Assembly (NCBI GenBank): GCA_017311185.1
Contig: JAESUZ010005169.1
Location: 981,001 to 1,045,000, forward strand
Direction: 5' to 3'
Source of the DNA: Proteles cristata cristata
Taxonomy: Eukaryota; Chordata; Mammalia; Carnivora; Hyaenidae
Length of the DNA stretch: 64,000 bases
Part shown: positions 1-11,790 of the stretch, piece by piece
How the letters are laid out: the number at the start of each line of letters is the position of its first letter
Position numbering within the stretch: the stretch's first letter is position 1
The notes under the pieces: generated by a model
What the model was told of the DNA's origin: nothing
Seen by the model: only the letters and a program-made list of their open reading frames with translations
Database searches by the model: none
Program-made: the position numbers and the translations under genes

Positions 1-155
1 TGGCTCAGTTGGTTGAGTGTCTGACTTCAGCTCAGGTTATGATCTCACAATTTGTGGGTTTGAGCTCAATGTCAGGCTCTGTGCTGACAGCTCAGAGCCT
101 GAAGCCTACTTTGGATTCCATGTCTCCCTGTCTCTCAGCCCCTCCCCGACTTGTG

Positions 156-187
<32 letters not shown>

Positions 188-222
188 GAAATAAATAAAA
201 CATTAAAAAAATTAAAAAAAAT
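1..222 (+). mobile_element. Felid tRNA-Lys SINE, 5' end cut by window edge
   Basis: The copy begins inside the A-box region (TGGCTCAGTTGG) because the window starts there. The usual body follows, then a (CT)n run and an A-rich tail with AATAAATAAAACATT. The 5' target duplication lies outside the window. Several changes in the B-box region suggest an older copy. Confidence 0.9.
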
Positions 223-397
223 ATGATGACATTTAAATCACTCATTTCTTATCAACATTCCATGACATTTTCTTGCATCAACAGTTATTTAAATTAAAAA
301 TGGCATTTTGCTAATTGTACCTGGTACAGCTGCTCTTAACTTCCTGCCAGTTAGGCCAGTTAGGGGAAAAACTGTAAAAGTTTATGGTAGACAAACG
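223..397. other. Unassigned sequence
   Basis: A short AT-rich stretch between a SINE and an L1 end. No repeat or coding signal was recognised. Confidence 0.5.
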
Positions 398-411
398 GAT
401 ATGAATATATG

Positions 412-444
<33 letters not shown>

Positions 445-909
445 AATATTACACAGCCGTTAAAAAGTATGAGATTGTACCATTTGCAATAACATGGATG
501 GACCCAGAGGATATTTTGCTAAATGAAATAAGTCACTTATTACAAATACCACATGTTTTAATTCATATGTTTAATCTTAAGAAATGATTAAACAAATGAA
601 AAGCAGAATCAGACCTATACATACAGAGAAAAACTCATGGTTGCCAGAGAGGAATGGGGTGGTAGGATAGGCAATATTGGTGAAGGGGAGTGGTAGATAC
701 AGATTTCCAGTAGGAACTGAACAAGTCATGGGAATAAAAGCACAACATAGAGATTATAATCAGTGATAATATAATAGCATTGTATGGTGACAGATGATAG
801 CTACACTTGTGGTAAGCATAGCATAATGTATAGGGAAGTCAAAATACTGTGTTGTACAACTGAAACTAATGTGAAACTTTATGTCAACTGTACTTGAATT
901 ATTTTTTAA
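398..909 (+). mobile_element. Old L1 3' end (end of ORF2 plus 3' UTR)
   Basis: The text follows the end of mammalian L1 ORF2: the ACATGGATGGA block and the AAATGAAATAAGTCA block, then a 3' UTR ending in the CTGAAACTAATGTGA type motif. It has many substitutions and no reading frame. A SINE is inserted at its 3' end, and a few more L1 bases may follow that SINE. The subfamily (L1MA-like) is a guess. Confidence 0.8.
414..441 (+). repeat. (AC)14 microsatellite
   Basis: Fourteen uninterrupted AC units lie inside the old L1 end. The length suggests it is likely to vary between individuals. Confidence 0.95.
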
Positions 910-1116
910 ATCTTTTCTTTATTTTTGAGAGAGAGAGAGAGACAGCATGAGCAGGGGAGGGTCAGAGAGAGAGGGAGACACAGACTCCAAAGTAGGCTCC
1001 AGGCTCTGAACTAGCTGTCAGCACAGAGCCCGATGCGGGGCTTGAACCCACAAAATGTGAGATCATGACCTGAGCCAAAGTCAGACACTCAAATGACTGA
1101 GCCACCCAGGCGCGCC
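910..1116 (-). mobile_element. Felid SINE, reverse orientation
   Basis: The T-rich tail, (GA)n run and body end in GAGCCACCCAGGCGCGCC, the reverse complement of the SINE head. It is flanked by a perfect 16-bp target duplication, TTGAATTATTTTTTAA, at 894-909 and 1117-1132. Inserted into the A-rich end of the old L1. Confidence 0.95.
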
Positions 1117-1132
1117 TTGAATTATTTTTTAA

Positions 1133-1709
1133 TGTAAAAGTTTGCATTATACCTAAACACATATACTAGGAGAATTGCTGAAGATTGAAAAACTAGAGTA
1201 ACGATAATAGGGGCTACTTATGATATGTTTCTGAAATAAAGTGTCTATGTCTACCAATAAGAAGATATGAGATAAATTAATATTTCACTAAGTCATTGTC
1301 CCTAGTCCAGAAAGGCAAACTTTGTGCCAAACAGACAAATTGGCACGTGTTATTTCTGGTACTTGCTTTTCTGAGCATCCATTGTGCTGCTCTTCCCCTG
1401 CTGTCACCTTTTACTCTCCATTCAGAGGAAATAACTTGAAAACCAGCACAGGTAGCAGTGTGGGAAAGGAGGATAAAATATATCATCCCAGGAAATATGT
1501 CGTCCCATAAATAGATTGTTAAAGGAAATGGAGGGATATGAAAAGCCTGTTATTACTGCATGTGGGAGATACCATTTTTGCATAATTTATTGATTCAGAC
1601 TGCCACAAAACATGGAAGTTAGATTAGAATATGATCCTCTGTCATTTCAGTACAACCACAGTAGATGAATATTTGTTAGTACTTGAGAGTCGAGTAAGCA
1701 ATCGTACAC
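1133..1709. other. Unassigned unique sequence
   Basis: About 0.6 kb in which I recognise no repeat, RNA gene or conserved reading frame. Short overlapping ORFs on both strands at 1277-1510 have no recognisable domain. Confidence 0.5.
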
Positions 1710-2159
1710 ATCAACAATGGTGCCAGGCATGAATTTAAAAAGAGACCAGACTAGAATCAGATTATCAATAATTCATCAGAGGCTGAGGGGGGAACCTTTA
1801 CTTCTGCTTCTCCTGTCAGCAATGAGACAATGACCTCGTACTTCTATAAGAGCAGTGTCAGAGATAGTCACCTAAAACCAAAGTCTTTGGATATTATACA
1901 AAAATGTCCAGATTTCAACAAAAAATATTTGCTCATCATACAAAGAACAAGGAAAATCTCAAACTGATGGGAAATTAAAAAATAAAACAAAAACAACCAA
2001 TAAAGTCCAACAACAAGATAACGGAGATGTTAGCATATCAGAAAAAGATTTTAAAATGGTCATGATAAAAATACTTCAACAAGCAGTTATGAACATGCTT
2101 GAAAAAAATGAAAAAAAATTAAAACCTCAGCAAAGAAATAGATGATCTATTTTAAAAAA
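1710..2159 (+). mobile_element. Old L1M element, ORF1 region (first segment)
   Basis: The stretch around GAAAATCTCAAACTGATGGG and ATGATAAAAATACTTCAAC follows the ORF1 coiled-coil region of old mammalian L1 elements. Stops and indels are frequent, so it codes for nothing. A younger L1 3' end interrupts it, and the same element resumes downstream. Confidence 0.75.
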
Positions 2160-2325
2160 CCATGAAAGACTCTTGAAAGCTTAGAACAAACTGAGGGCCG
2201 ATGGGGATAGGGGAGAGGGAAAGGGGGGTGATGGGCATGGAGGAGGGCACTTGTGGGGATGAGCACTGGGTGTTATATGGAAACCAACTTGGCAATAAAC
2301 TGTTTAAAAAATAAATAAATAAGTT
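2160..2325 (+). mobile_element. Carnivore L1 3'-UTR fragment inside old L1M
   Basis: A strongly 5'-truncated copy with the carnivore L1 3' UTR: CATGAAAGACTCTTG, a G-rich middle, GATGAGCACTGGGTGTTATA, then AATAAATAAATAAG. It resembles the small copy at 40404-40529 more than the young family. Target duplications are unclear (possibly TTTAAAAAAC and GTTAAGAAAAC). Confidence 0.85.
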
Positions 2326-3158
2326 AAGAAAACCACAAGGGAATTTTAAACTGAAAAAAATATAATAATTGAAAGAAAAAACTCAGTGTATGATCTCAAC
2401 AGGAAAATGGAGGCTACAGAAAGTAAAGAAAGAATGAAAGACATAAAAAATAAAACAACAGAAATTACCCAGTCTAAATAAGAGAAAGAAGATAAACAAT
2501 AAAAACAGATTGAGTCTCATGGACATGTGGGATTATTACCAAATATATAATATTCATATTATCAGAGTTTCATGAAATGAGAAGAGAGTAAGACTTAAAA
2601 CAGCATGGAAAAAATAATGCCTGAAACTTCCCATATTTGGCAAAAGATGTAAACTTATAAATTTCTAAATTGTCTTCAAAGTTTGTTCTAAAAATTATTT
2701 AAGTTACCCACAGGAATACAGGAAAAATAAAAACAGAAAAATAAAAAAAAAACAGAGGGGGGAAAATAACAGAAAACAAAACAAAATGGCAAAATTAAGC
2801 CCCAAAGTACCAATAATTATATTAAATGCCAATGGTCTAAATACACCAATTAAAAGACAGAAATTGACAGAGTTGATTAATAAAGAAGACTTGATTATAT
2901 GTGAGTTAGATATGTGAGATATGTGAGTTAAACTCACTTCCAATATAAGAATATATTCAGACTGAGAGTAAAAGAATGGAAAATGATTTATTATGCAAAC
3001 ATTAATCAAAAAAAAGTAAGAGTGCCTTTATTATCATCTAATAAGGTAGATAAATTTACCAGAAAAGGAGAGAAACATTATATAATGTTTCCATATTGAA
3101 TGTTTCAATATTTCAAAAGTGTCAATATAAGAAGATATAGGAATCCTAAATTTATATA
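2326..3158 (+). mobile_element. Old L1M element, end of ORF1 to start of ORF2
   Basis: Continues the element interrupted at 2160. Recognisable blocks are the late ORF1 text near AGAAATTACCCAGTCTAAAT, the inter-ORF region, and the start of the ORF2 endonuclease domain near TAAATGCCAATGGTCTAAAT. The frame is destroyed throughout. Confidence 0.8.
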
Positions 3159-3612
3159 TGTTACCAGACAGAGAACTGCTTCTGAACTTAGGTTTCGCTG
3201 CTTGCTTCTAGAAAATAAGTACTTGAAAGATAAGGAAAGATTGCTTTATTCATGAAGATTCAACTTGGGTAGATGATAGACTAATGTCCCAAAAACCATC
3301 TTCCCAGCCCAGGCAAAGCCAGAGGGTTTAAAAGGGGAAAGACTGGAAAATTATAGGGGCTAGAAGAAGCTGGTACCGAGGCCATTAATCCTATGTCCAC
3401 ATGACCCTGAACAGACTTACTGGCATCAGTGATAGCTGTTTTCAAATGGTTCAGGACTTATCTTCTGGGAGAGTCTGGTGCTTCACTTCTCCAAGCTAGT
3501 GGTCTGCAACATCTCAAGGAAAGGAAGCTCTACTACAAACCAAGTGGGTGAGGTCAGCAAGCAAGGAGTTGGGAGGAATTTAACCCTTAAGACTGGTTGG
3601 AATGCTGTTACA
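3159..3612 (-). mobile_element. Possible solo LTR inserted in old L1M
   Basis: The segment starts TGTTACC and ends TGTTACA. Read on the minus strand it has the order of an LTR: a TTTTAAA box, then AATAAA followed by a short end region. It splits the L1M endonuclease region. I do not recognise the family, and a 4-6 bp target duplication is not visible. It could be a different kind of insertion. Confidence 0.45.
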
Positions 3613-4030
3613 CACACCACAAAGAAGAAATAACAATTCTGAATGTGTACATACCAATCAACATAGCTGCAACATATATAAAACTAAAACTGATAGAATT
3701 AAAAAGAAAACTAGAAAAGCCCATAATTATCTGCATATACATATATATGTAATATTACATTTATATCAGAATATATATATATATATGTATATATATAATA
3801 TTAACATCTCTCAACAATTCAACAACACCTCTAGAAAATCAGGAAAAGTAGAGGAGAAAACATCAATTCATAATAGTATATTGGCATTTGTAGACCATCC
3901 CACCAAACAAGTTCAGAATATAAACTCTTCTGAGGTGCCCACACAACATAGATCATGATGGACTATATCATAGACCACAAAGTAAAGCTCAATACATTTT
4001 AAAGGTCAATTTTGAATATATTTAAGGAAA
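3613..4030 (+). mobile_element. Old L1M element, ORF2 endonuclease region
   Basis: Resumes the L1M text after the LTR-like insert. It begins with a second version of a segment already present at 3131-3158, then runs through the endonuclease-domain region to about TCATAGACCACAAAGTAAA. Interrupted by (TA)n near 3768-3799. Not coding. Confidence 0.75.
3768..3799. repeat. (TA)n-rich tract
   Basis: An alternating TA run with two TG interruptions, inside the degraded L1M. Confidence 0.85.
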
Positions 4031-4056
4031 AAAATGTTGAAGTAAATGGATAAGTC

Positions 4057-4223
4057 CATCACGTTTTTAAGTGAAACAATTAAATTGTATAAAGAGCAGA
4101 ATTCTTCCCAGTTATTTAAAAGTGAGTGGTAAATTTCTACCATCACGTTTTTAAGTGAAACAATTAAATTGTATAAAGAGCAGAATTCTTCCCAGTTATT
4201 TAAAAGTGAGTGGAAATTTCTAC
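4057..4223 (+). repeat. 84-bp tandem duplication, two copies
   Basis: Copy 1 (4057-4140) and copy 2 (4141-4223) each start CATCACGTTTTTAAGTG and end TTTCTAC. They differ by one T after GAGTGG (84 against 83 bp). The near identity means the duplication is recent. No transposon hallmark is present. Confidence 0.97.
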
Positions 4224-4394
4224 CAAAGTCAAATATATTGTTTGCTTAATTTGCTTTTTAAGAACTTGAATGTACAATTCCACATTTCATCTGGAAAGTA
4301 TGTATGGTAGTCATTCATAGTATTAGTAAAATCATGGATTGTCCTTGAAAGGAATTACATTCTAAATCTGACATTGCAACTTATTTCTAGTTAT
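4224..4394. other. Unassigned sequence
   Basis: Short AT-rich stretch between the tandem duplication and a MIR. Nothing recognised. Confidence 0.5.
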
Positions 4395-4545
4395 TTTGGA
4401 AACATTAACCTTTCTGGATTTATTCAATATAATTTATGTAATCGAATTATCATGTATGTTTTATAGTGCAATAGTGATAGTTAAAATGTAAAGAAAGCAT
4501 TTAGCACATTGCCTGCATATAGTTGGTACTCAAAAAATGGTACAG
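4395..4545 (+). mobile_element. MIR fragment
   Basis: The 3' half of a MIR: AAGCATTTAGCACATTGCCTG followed by a diverged AGTTGGTACTCAAAAAATG, matching the MIR end near GGCACATAGTAAGCGCTCAA. Very diverged. Confidence 0.7.
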
Positions 4546-5095
4546 TGTGTTTAAGATTTTTTTTTCAAAACAGGATAACAGCCACTGGATTTTCAAAGAT
4601 ATTTTTTTAAAGAAATTCTTGCCCTTAGGATGAAGACTGAAATTTATATTTAGCTCAGACATACTCCTAGTTTTTGTAATGCATGTTATGGGCTTAATTC
4701 ATGACAATACCATCTAATTCTACCTTCTACATATATTAATATGACATTTATTCTTATATACATACCTCAAGATATAGTTGTTTTGTTGAAATTATAAGAC
4801 ATATTTGAAATAACATATTAAACAAATTGGGGAAGCTTAGATATATCTAGTTATGGGCAGCATGAGCTGGAGCTTAGGGGTCTCTATTTTTAGTCTGATA
4901 TTTTCTAAAAATTCATAGTGCTCCTCAAATTAAAACAAGATTTATATACATATAATAAAAACATAATATTTCTTCAAACTTAAAGAAAAATATTTATGTG
5001 TATGTTTATCTCCTTCTAAGCCTATTCATTCATTCTTCAAATAGTGGACCTCTTCTACTCCTGCCTGGTTGCTAATGTAAAAATGGGTATAAGCA
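4546..5095. other. Unassigned unique sequence
   Basis: AT-rich sequence with no recognised repeat, RNA gene or reading frame. Confidence 0.5.
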
Positions 5096-5310
5096 GGGGC
5101 ACCTGGGTGACTCAGTTCATTGAGCATCTGACTCTTGATTTCCACTTGGGTCATCATCTCAGGGTTGTGGGATCAAGACCCATATTGGGCTCACATTAGG
5201 TGTGGAGCCTGTTTGGGATTCTCTCTCTCCTCCTTCCTCTTCCCCTCCCTGGCTCTCTCTCTCTCTCTCTCTCTCTCTGTTTCTCACTCTCACTCTCTAT
5301 CAGAAAATAA
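5096..5310 (+). mobile_element. Felid SINE, forward
   Basis: Head GGGGCACCTGGGTGACTCAG, CT-rich body, (CT)n run and a short A-rich tail. Imperfect target duplications GGTATAAGCAG (before) and GGTACAAGCAG (after). Divergence from consensus suggests an older subfamily. Confidence 0.93.
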
Positions 5311-5323
5311 TTGGTACAAGCAG

Positions 5324-6930
5324 AAGTATAAGTGATAGTTTTGAGCCACAACACTTCTATTTGTTCATTAAGGACACATCAATTTATATAGAAGCAATTA
5401 CCACCTCTGCCACAATTGGAAAGAAAGTTATTTGTGTTTCCTGTGAAATCAAACATCACATTTAAGAGAGTTTGTCTTAAAATACATGAAAGATTATAAG
5501 GAAAATTTCTAAAGTCTTAATAACTGATGAGATACTACCAACAGATAAGATTAACTACAGAGATGCCAAATGGTATAGTTCAGTAAAGGGAGTCAGAAAA
5601 TGAAGACAAGGAGGATGTGAGAATTCCTCCACCCCAACCCCATCACCAAATCCTTATTTTCTGAGGAAATGAATTAAAATATTAAAAACATAACTGGCTA
5701 TATCCAATACAATATTCAGAATTCATGAAACATGGGCACTGTTGATGGTTATGGAAAAGCTGTTTTATAATGTGCCTTGTAATAGGTTTTAATTTTATTC
5801 TTTTCACTTTCGTTTTGATGGAGTAAATTTTTTCTCTATGATCCTGGCACCCAGTAGGAAACATTAGACTGAGGGTGCCCTGAGAAGACTCAGCTCAGTT
5901 GCTGCATCCTTGGGTTTGTGAGTCTTGCTGTGGCTCTTTTCTGTGACATATTTAACATCTCTGTCTCTTTTCTCATCCTCCTTAACATGGACCCAATTAG
6001 GGAAATTTTTTACTTATTATGAAAGGATTGGACTTATTCTGCAGCCTGGATTCTGTTTAAATGCTGGTGTCATTTCTTTAGCATGTCTAACCAGTATAAA
6101 AAATAGAACTTCTTTTTCCTCACATAGGTGCTAGGAGAATTAATTAATGTTTATGAAGCACCTGATCCTTGGGTGAAAGGGCCCTGAAGAATTCTCTCAT
6201 TTGAATGTGATAATATTGCATCATCTAATCCTGTGGTGAAACAGGGAAACAAAAATAGCTTTTTCAAGTATAGCTTTAACTATGTGAGGGCAGTGTGGTA
6301 TGATCAGTGTCTGGGAAAAAAGGCATTTACTAAGTATTTTCAGGGAAAAATTGACTGCATACAAAATTTTGGATTGTGCAATTTTCTTTCACAGGGGAAT
6401 TTCCTGTTTCTGTGTGCTTCCTTTCATTGGTGGATACTCTATTTCTTCTCTGTAAACACCAACAACATACTCTTTTTTTACATTTCTTTCAAAATTTAAT
6501 AGCAGAGAATTTTAGCCATTCACATATTAGTATAAAAATTGATAAAGTTTAAACTGACACTCTTAGGTCAAGTAGTAATTTATACCATAAAACTCCATAC
6601 CCCAAAGGAAATACCCAGAGAAATGGGGAAATTCTCAAATAAGGAAGAATTTGGTTGGTTAAGTAACCTTTGTGCCCTCTCTAAATTCGGAATACATCAT
6701 TTTCCAGTAGAGAAAACCAGGTAAGACATATTTAGTGGCAGAAAAAGCTAGTTGGAACTTATTTTTTTTGCTCTACTAAAATAAATTTTGATTAATTTAA
6801 GACACTATTTCAAATCATAATAGATATAGATTGGGCTATTATATATACTCACAGAAATTTGTGAAGGTAAACATAATAGATATAAATTTAACAATGTAAT
6901 AATAATCAAACTAGTATTTATAAGCTAATT
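5324..6930. other. Unassigned unique sequence, 1.6 kb
   Basis: I see no recognisable repeat family or exon here. Several ORFs of 60-90 codons are present at the rate expected by chance, without domain-like composition. Confidence 0.5.
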
Positions 6931-7132
6931 TTATCTCAGTAACGGTTCTATGCTCTTCATCAATACTTTCTTGTTTAATTCTTATACTTACCTGAGAGGT
7001 AGGTGCTATTATTTGTATTGCTTTACAGATGAAGAAATTAAGGCACAGAAAATGCAGTGACTTGCCAGAGATGAGAGACTGGAATAATGATGGTCAGATT
7101 TAAATTCAGGCCATTTGATTTCAGAGTCCCTG
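6931..7132 (-). mobile_element. MIR element, reverse
   Basis: Reads as the reverse complement of MIR: TGCTATTATTTGTATTGCTTTACAG region, then GAAGAAATTAAGGCACAG, CTTGCCAGAG, and an end near CCATTTGATTTCAGAGTC. Nearly full core. Confidence 0.85.
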
Positions 7133-8730
7133 TAAGTCCCTATAAGATGCTGACTGTGAAGCATCATGAAGGTCCGTTTGATAACTAAGCTTTGAATGTG
7201 AAGAATTATATGCACTTTGTAAAGAAATGACTCTTGAGAAGCACAAAGTTAAACAAAATATGGAAAAAGTAAGTGTATTATTTTGCTCCCCTATAGTCAG
7301 TGGTATACCTCTCTGCATTTGAAAAATAGTGGCCCCATGAAGTAGGAGTATGGCTTTCTGCCAAATGAGAACTTTAGGGCTAACAGCGGGACAGACTGTG
7401 AGCCTGCAGACAAAAGAGGGCTATTCATGCTTGTTCTGTATTTGGGTCTGTTCCATCTTAGCCAGACACAATTGTGTCCTTGGACACAAATAGAGATTTG
7501 AAGAACTCGCAGTTGGCGCTTTGTTATTGAGTGTCTAGAGAAGTTTGGTTATCTCTCCACAAGGAATCCTAGGGCTGGACTTGTGACCTTGTCACAAAGA
7601 CTAAGCCTTGTGCTTCCACTGAAAGAAAATAAACAGATGTGTCTCCCCTGGTTAAATGGGGTGTAAAACAGCACTTAGGCTTGTCACTGTTCTTCTCAGT
7701 ATTCATCAGAATCTCACCACTAAATAGTGTGCTCCCAACATAAGCAGCTGCCATCAAGGTAGGAGGTGACAGGCTCTTGGATGGCAAGACGTGTTTTTAG
7801 ATGTGGAGTAGTCAAGGCGGTGACATGAGTAACCTGTGGGGGAATTTAGCCATGGCAATTTTATTTTCGGGGTAATGAGTCAAAGGAAAGGGCCCACCTA
7901 TATCAGCTGGCATCCAAGAAGAAGAGACTCGCAGCCAGAATATGCCAAAATAAATATGTTCTTAAAGGATCTGGGAAATTTGCTTGTCTTCCTCATACAT
8001 CTAATCATAGCTTGTTTGAGAATCCCTGGGTACAGAGAGAGCAAGACCACCAATGTGGTTTACAGCAGAATGAGATATTTGACCTCAAATAGTCTCACCC
8101 CTTTGGCTGTATTCCCATACATTTTAGAATAGATTGGGAAAAGTTATACACTAACCCTGCTTTGGACAGAAGCCTCCTTGTGTCTAAGGAGACCGTGCCC
8201 TTATACCTGAAAGGCACTAACAGACTCAGAGAAGAGAGATAATGCTTTCATTTCAGTCTCATGACTTTAAGATTATGTTGGCCAACACAAAGTAAAATTT
8301 AGAATATAATCAGGGACAGTAAATTCTTTTCAAAATTCTTTGGTTTCCATGCCTTGAATTAAATACTCTGAATATTTCTATTGATTGAATTTGCCAGAAA
8401 ATTTAGATTTCTGTTACAGTATATGCCGCATAGTGATAGGAGTAAAGTGCTAACTAATGATAGCATTTTCCCAGAAGTTAAAATGTCAAAGTTGAAATTC
8501 CTAGATTTTCTGTAGATATCTCACCCATGTTCAAAGTTTTGCCAATAAGCAAGCAATACTTCAAAATCTCTATTCTTGGGCATGATAGAAGCATAAAAGA
8601 AGAGAAAAGATCTATAATATGGCTCTAAAATGTAAGAACTTAGAATGTAGCCATGGAGAAATTACTCAATTACATTAAAAAATAAGAAAGAAAGGAAAAG
8701 GAAATCATGTAAATAATATTGATTTTAGAC
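7133..8730. other. Unassigned unique sequence, 1.6 kb
   Basis: No repeat recognised with confidence. A minus-strand ORF of 72 codons (7569-7787) and a plus-strand ORF of 98 codons (7836-8132) have no recognisable domain, splice context or homology by eye. I treat them as chance. Confidence 0.5.
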
Positions 8731-8985
8731 CATAGAGCTTAGCAGTTCAGAATTTGGACCCTAAAGCAGTACTAACCACATAATTATAAAGGCTTGCCAC
8801 TTACTAGTCAAACATCCTTCTATAAATTACTTTGAGCCCAGGTTTTTCGTCTCAACTATAGAGTGAAGATAACAGCATCAATATCATGAGTTATTGCAAA
8901 TATCAAATGGAACAATGTAGGAAAGTGTTTAACCAAGCACCTGGTACATAGAACATATTCAAATGTGTTAAATGTTATTGGCATT
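8731..8985 (+). mobile_element. MIR element, forward
   Basis: Nearly full MIR order: CTTGCCACTTACTAGTCAAA, then the splice-like CCAGGTTTTTCGTCTCAACT block, GAAGATAACAGCATCAATA, and the 3' end CACCTGGTACATAGAACATA. Diverged. Confidence 0.87.
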
Positions 8986-9100
8986 AACAATATTGTTATA
9001 ACACAGAATGTGTTATAGATATTGTGAAACTGTAATACCAAGGACAAAAATATGGTTGTAATTCCTACTGATTTTATCTATATTGTTTAAAACTTTTTAA

Positions 9101-9292
9101 TTTTTTTTTTTTTTGAGAGAGAGAGAGAGAGAGAGATAGAGACAGCAAACAAGCAGGAGATGGGCAGAGACAGAGGGAGGCACATAATCCAAAGCTGGCT
9201 TCAGGCTCCGAGTTGTCAGCCCAGAACCTGACATGGGGCTTGAACCCACGAAGTATTTGAGCCAAAGTCAAATACTTAACTGGCTGAGCCAT
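9101..9292 (-). mobile_element. Felid SINE, reverse, head truncated
   Basis: T-tail, (GA)n run and body are clear, ending at TGGCTGAGCCA. The last bases corresponding to the GGGGCGCCTGGG head are missing. There is also a small gap in the B-box region. No clear target duplication was seen. Confidence 0.9.
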
Positions 9293-10942
9293 CTTAATCT
9301 CATCAAATTGAGATGATAACAAATCATCTTGATAATTCTTTCTACTTCAATCTACATACCTAATTCTAAGTTTATCAATTCCTTTTCATATATATTTTAG
9401 ACACTGTTTCTAAAGTAGATACCCATAGACACACCATACACCAGGTGGTGAAATGTGGAAATTTCCCCGTTATAGCTTATGTCTAACATCTACTTTTTCT
9501 ACAGTGAACATATGTTAACATGTGTTATTTCTACTATGGGAAAACAAAACCAAAGGCTCTTGAAATGTTTTCCTCCTCCCCCAAATTATTGCTAATGTTT
9601 TTATTCATGGTTTTTGTCTGTTTATCATTTTTCAGCTACATTATTGTAGTAGCTCCTTTGGTGACTATCTAACATGTAGTGATTTCCTTGAGAACTTCCA
9701 ATTACAACTCTAAAACTCTATAATTCTGGAGAACATAGACCATGAACTATTCTTCTTTGTATAACCTTTCACGTAATTCTAGCACAGGATATTGTATCTG
9801 TTTCTGTTTCTGTGTCTGTCTCTTCTCTCTCACTGAAATAAATGAAGGAGTGGAAGGCATTTTCTCATCAAGTTACAATATTTTCCCCAAAGACTACAGA
9901 TATTAGAGCATATGTAAATCCAAAGCTTTATGTGTAAATTTAATTTCAGTTTTGAAGTTCACTTTTTTTAGGTTGAATATCCCCACCCAATAGAAGCTGG
10001 ATGGTAAAAATTTACTGTTTCTATGTTTAAATTTGTTTGAAAATAAAATGGAATGAAATAATTCAAAAGAAATATATCCTGTTAATGTTGAAGAAGGAAA
10101 TAATCAAGATTTCACTACTTTTTTCCTTATATAAACTGCCTGTTGTACTCCAGAATGTCAGTGCCTGGCATGCTTTCCTGCCAAAATGCAGAACAGATGT
10201 AGGAGGGCACCTTGGGAACCATACATTATAAAGTGTGGCTGAAAAACTATTTTCACACCTCTCCCAGCCCTGTCTTCACCTGTTTATGCAGGAAACAGAC
10301 CTGTGGATTTTAGTTCCTCTGGTTCCATGCCAGTGGATTCCCAGCGGCTCCAGACAACTGCTTTCTCATTTCAAGTTCTGTTCTTTTTCTCCCAGTTTTT
10401 GGCTGACAGTTGCTCAGTTTTGGCTGCTGGCAGGATGTCAGAGGCCGCTTTGCTACAGGTTGCTTCAGTTTAAGAAGTTGGAAAAAGAACAGATTTCTAG
10501 GAATGAGAATCAGAAATAAGGACGACATTATTTTAAAGAAGGAGGAGACTTCTACATTGGCACCTTTGGAAAGACAAGCAGACTTTTGGTTTTCCCCCAT
10601 TCTCACATTTTACCATGAGCCTATGAACATGGGAAGGGGAAGCTTAGACCTGTTAACTCTAGGCATATGTCCATCCCCATCAATTAACAAAACCACACCG
10701 TGTAACAACATCTAAACAATGTCCTGTAACTAATGATTTTTCTGTTATGCATTGAGCCAAGTAATCAGATGCCCCAACAACTTTGGTCAAATGTGTTAAG
10801 TTGTAATATTAGTTGTGTTGTAGTCTAATTAAAAAAGAATTAGCCATAAACCTATATGAGTCAGAAAACTCACACTTTGATACTTTATGGATTAGAATGA
10901 ATAGAGGCCAACAATCAGATGTAAAAGAAAAAAAAATGTAGG
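9293..10942. other. Unassigned unique sequence; possible L2 scrap near 9690-9800
   Basis: Mostly nothing recognised. The stretch near 9735-9795 (GACCATGAACTATTC to TCTAGCACAGGA) faintly resembles an L2 3' end. Overlapping ORFs on both strands at 10235-10715 show no domain. Confidence 0.4.
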
Positions 10943-10943
10943 T

Positions 10944-11138
10944 AGGGGTACCTGGGTAGCTCAGACGGTTAAGCATCTGACTCAATTTTGACTTAGGTCA
11001 TGACCTTATAGTCATTGGATTGAGCCCTGAATCAGACTCTGCACTCACAGGGTAGAGCCTGCTTGGAATTCTCTCTCCCCCTCTCTCTGCCCCTTCCCTG
11101 CTCATTCTCGCTCTCAAAATAAATAAATACACATTTTT
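10944..11138 (+). mobile_element. Felid SINE, forward
   Basis: Head GGGGTACCTGGGTAGCTCAG, body, CT-rich segment and AATAAATAAATAC tail. Perfect 10-bp target duplication AAAATGTAGG at 10933-10942 and 11139-11148. Confidence 0.95.
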
Positions 11139-11148
11139 AAAATGTAGG

Positions 11149-11582
11149 CTAAAATTCAGTATTTCTATTCCCCACATCTTCCTTGGCATCAGGAACATTG
11201 CAGCTGCTTTCCCTGGGGTGTGACAATTAGTGCCATAAGGGCCCTGCTTAATCTCACTTGGAATTTTATTCCAGAGAGGCTCACACAGGTAATGTGAATT
11301 CAGTTGGAAAAATGTCCACATTCACTTTATAGATTCTGTTTGGATGAAAGGAATCTGAATGCTGAAACATCTGTGTTTCCTTTCTCTCTTTCCATCCCAG
11401 TGGAGTTACAATATCTGTGAGGAAACAAACAAACAAAATGCTGCTGGATATTTATAAAGAAGTCACTGGGTGTGACTCTGCACTATGTGTTGATCTATCC
11501 TATTTGCAGATGTCCAAGTTTTAAGGAACATGTTATGAAGGGGTTTGGAAGAGAGGACAAGATGTCTTATGAAAGACTTGAC
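11149..11582. other. Unassigned unique sequence
   Basis: Nothing recognised apart from a short AAAC-rich run near 11424. Confidence 0.5.
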
Positions 11583-11790
11583 TTTTTTTAAGAGAGAGAG
11601 AGTGAATATGTGCACTTAAGTCTGCGTGAGCAGAGAGAGGCAGAGAGAGAGGGGAAGAGAGACTCCCAAGCAGGCTTCATGCTCTTAGCATGTAACCCAA
11701 TGCAGGGTTCGACTTCATGTATCATGAGATCATGACCTGAGCTAAAATCAAGAATCTGAGGCTTAACCGATTGAACCACCCAGATGCCTC
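11583..11790 (-). mobile_element. Felid SINE, reverse
   Basis: (GA)n run, CT-rich body in reverse, and GAACCACCCAGATGCCTC head. Divergence is moderate. The insertion lies beside a long T run (11793-11812), which obscures the target duplication. Confidence 0.92.

Noticed and set aside
17..226. ORF with a long Ser-Leu run
   Set aside because: It is the translation of the (CT)n run of a SINE. Similar low-complexity ORFs at 5135-5465, 9074-9322 and 61378-61752 have the same cause.
4057..4223. CRISPR-like or satellite array
   Set aside because: Only two copies exist, adjacent and without spacers. It is a simple tandem duplication in a mammalian genome.
10235..10715. Overlapping ORFs of 94-101 codons on both strands
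   Set aside because: Long open frames on both strands at once, with no domain, suggest few stop codons by chance.
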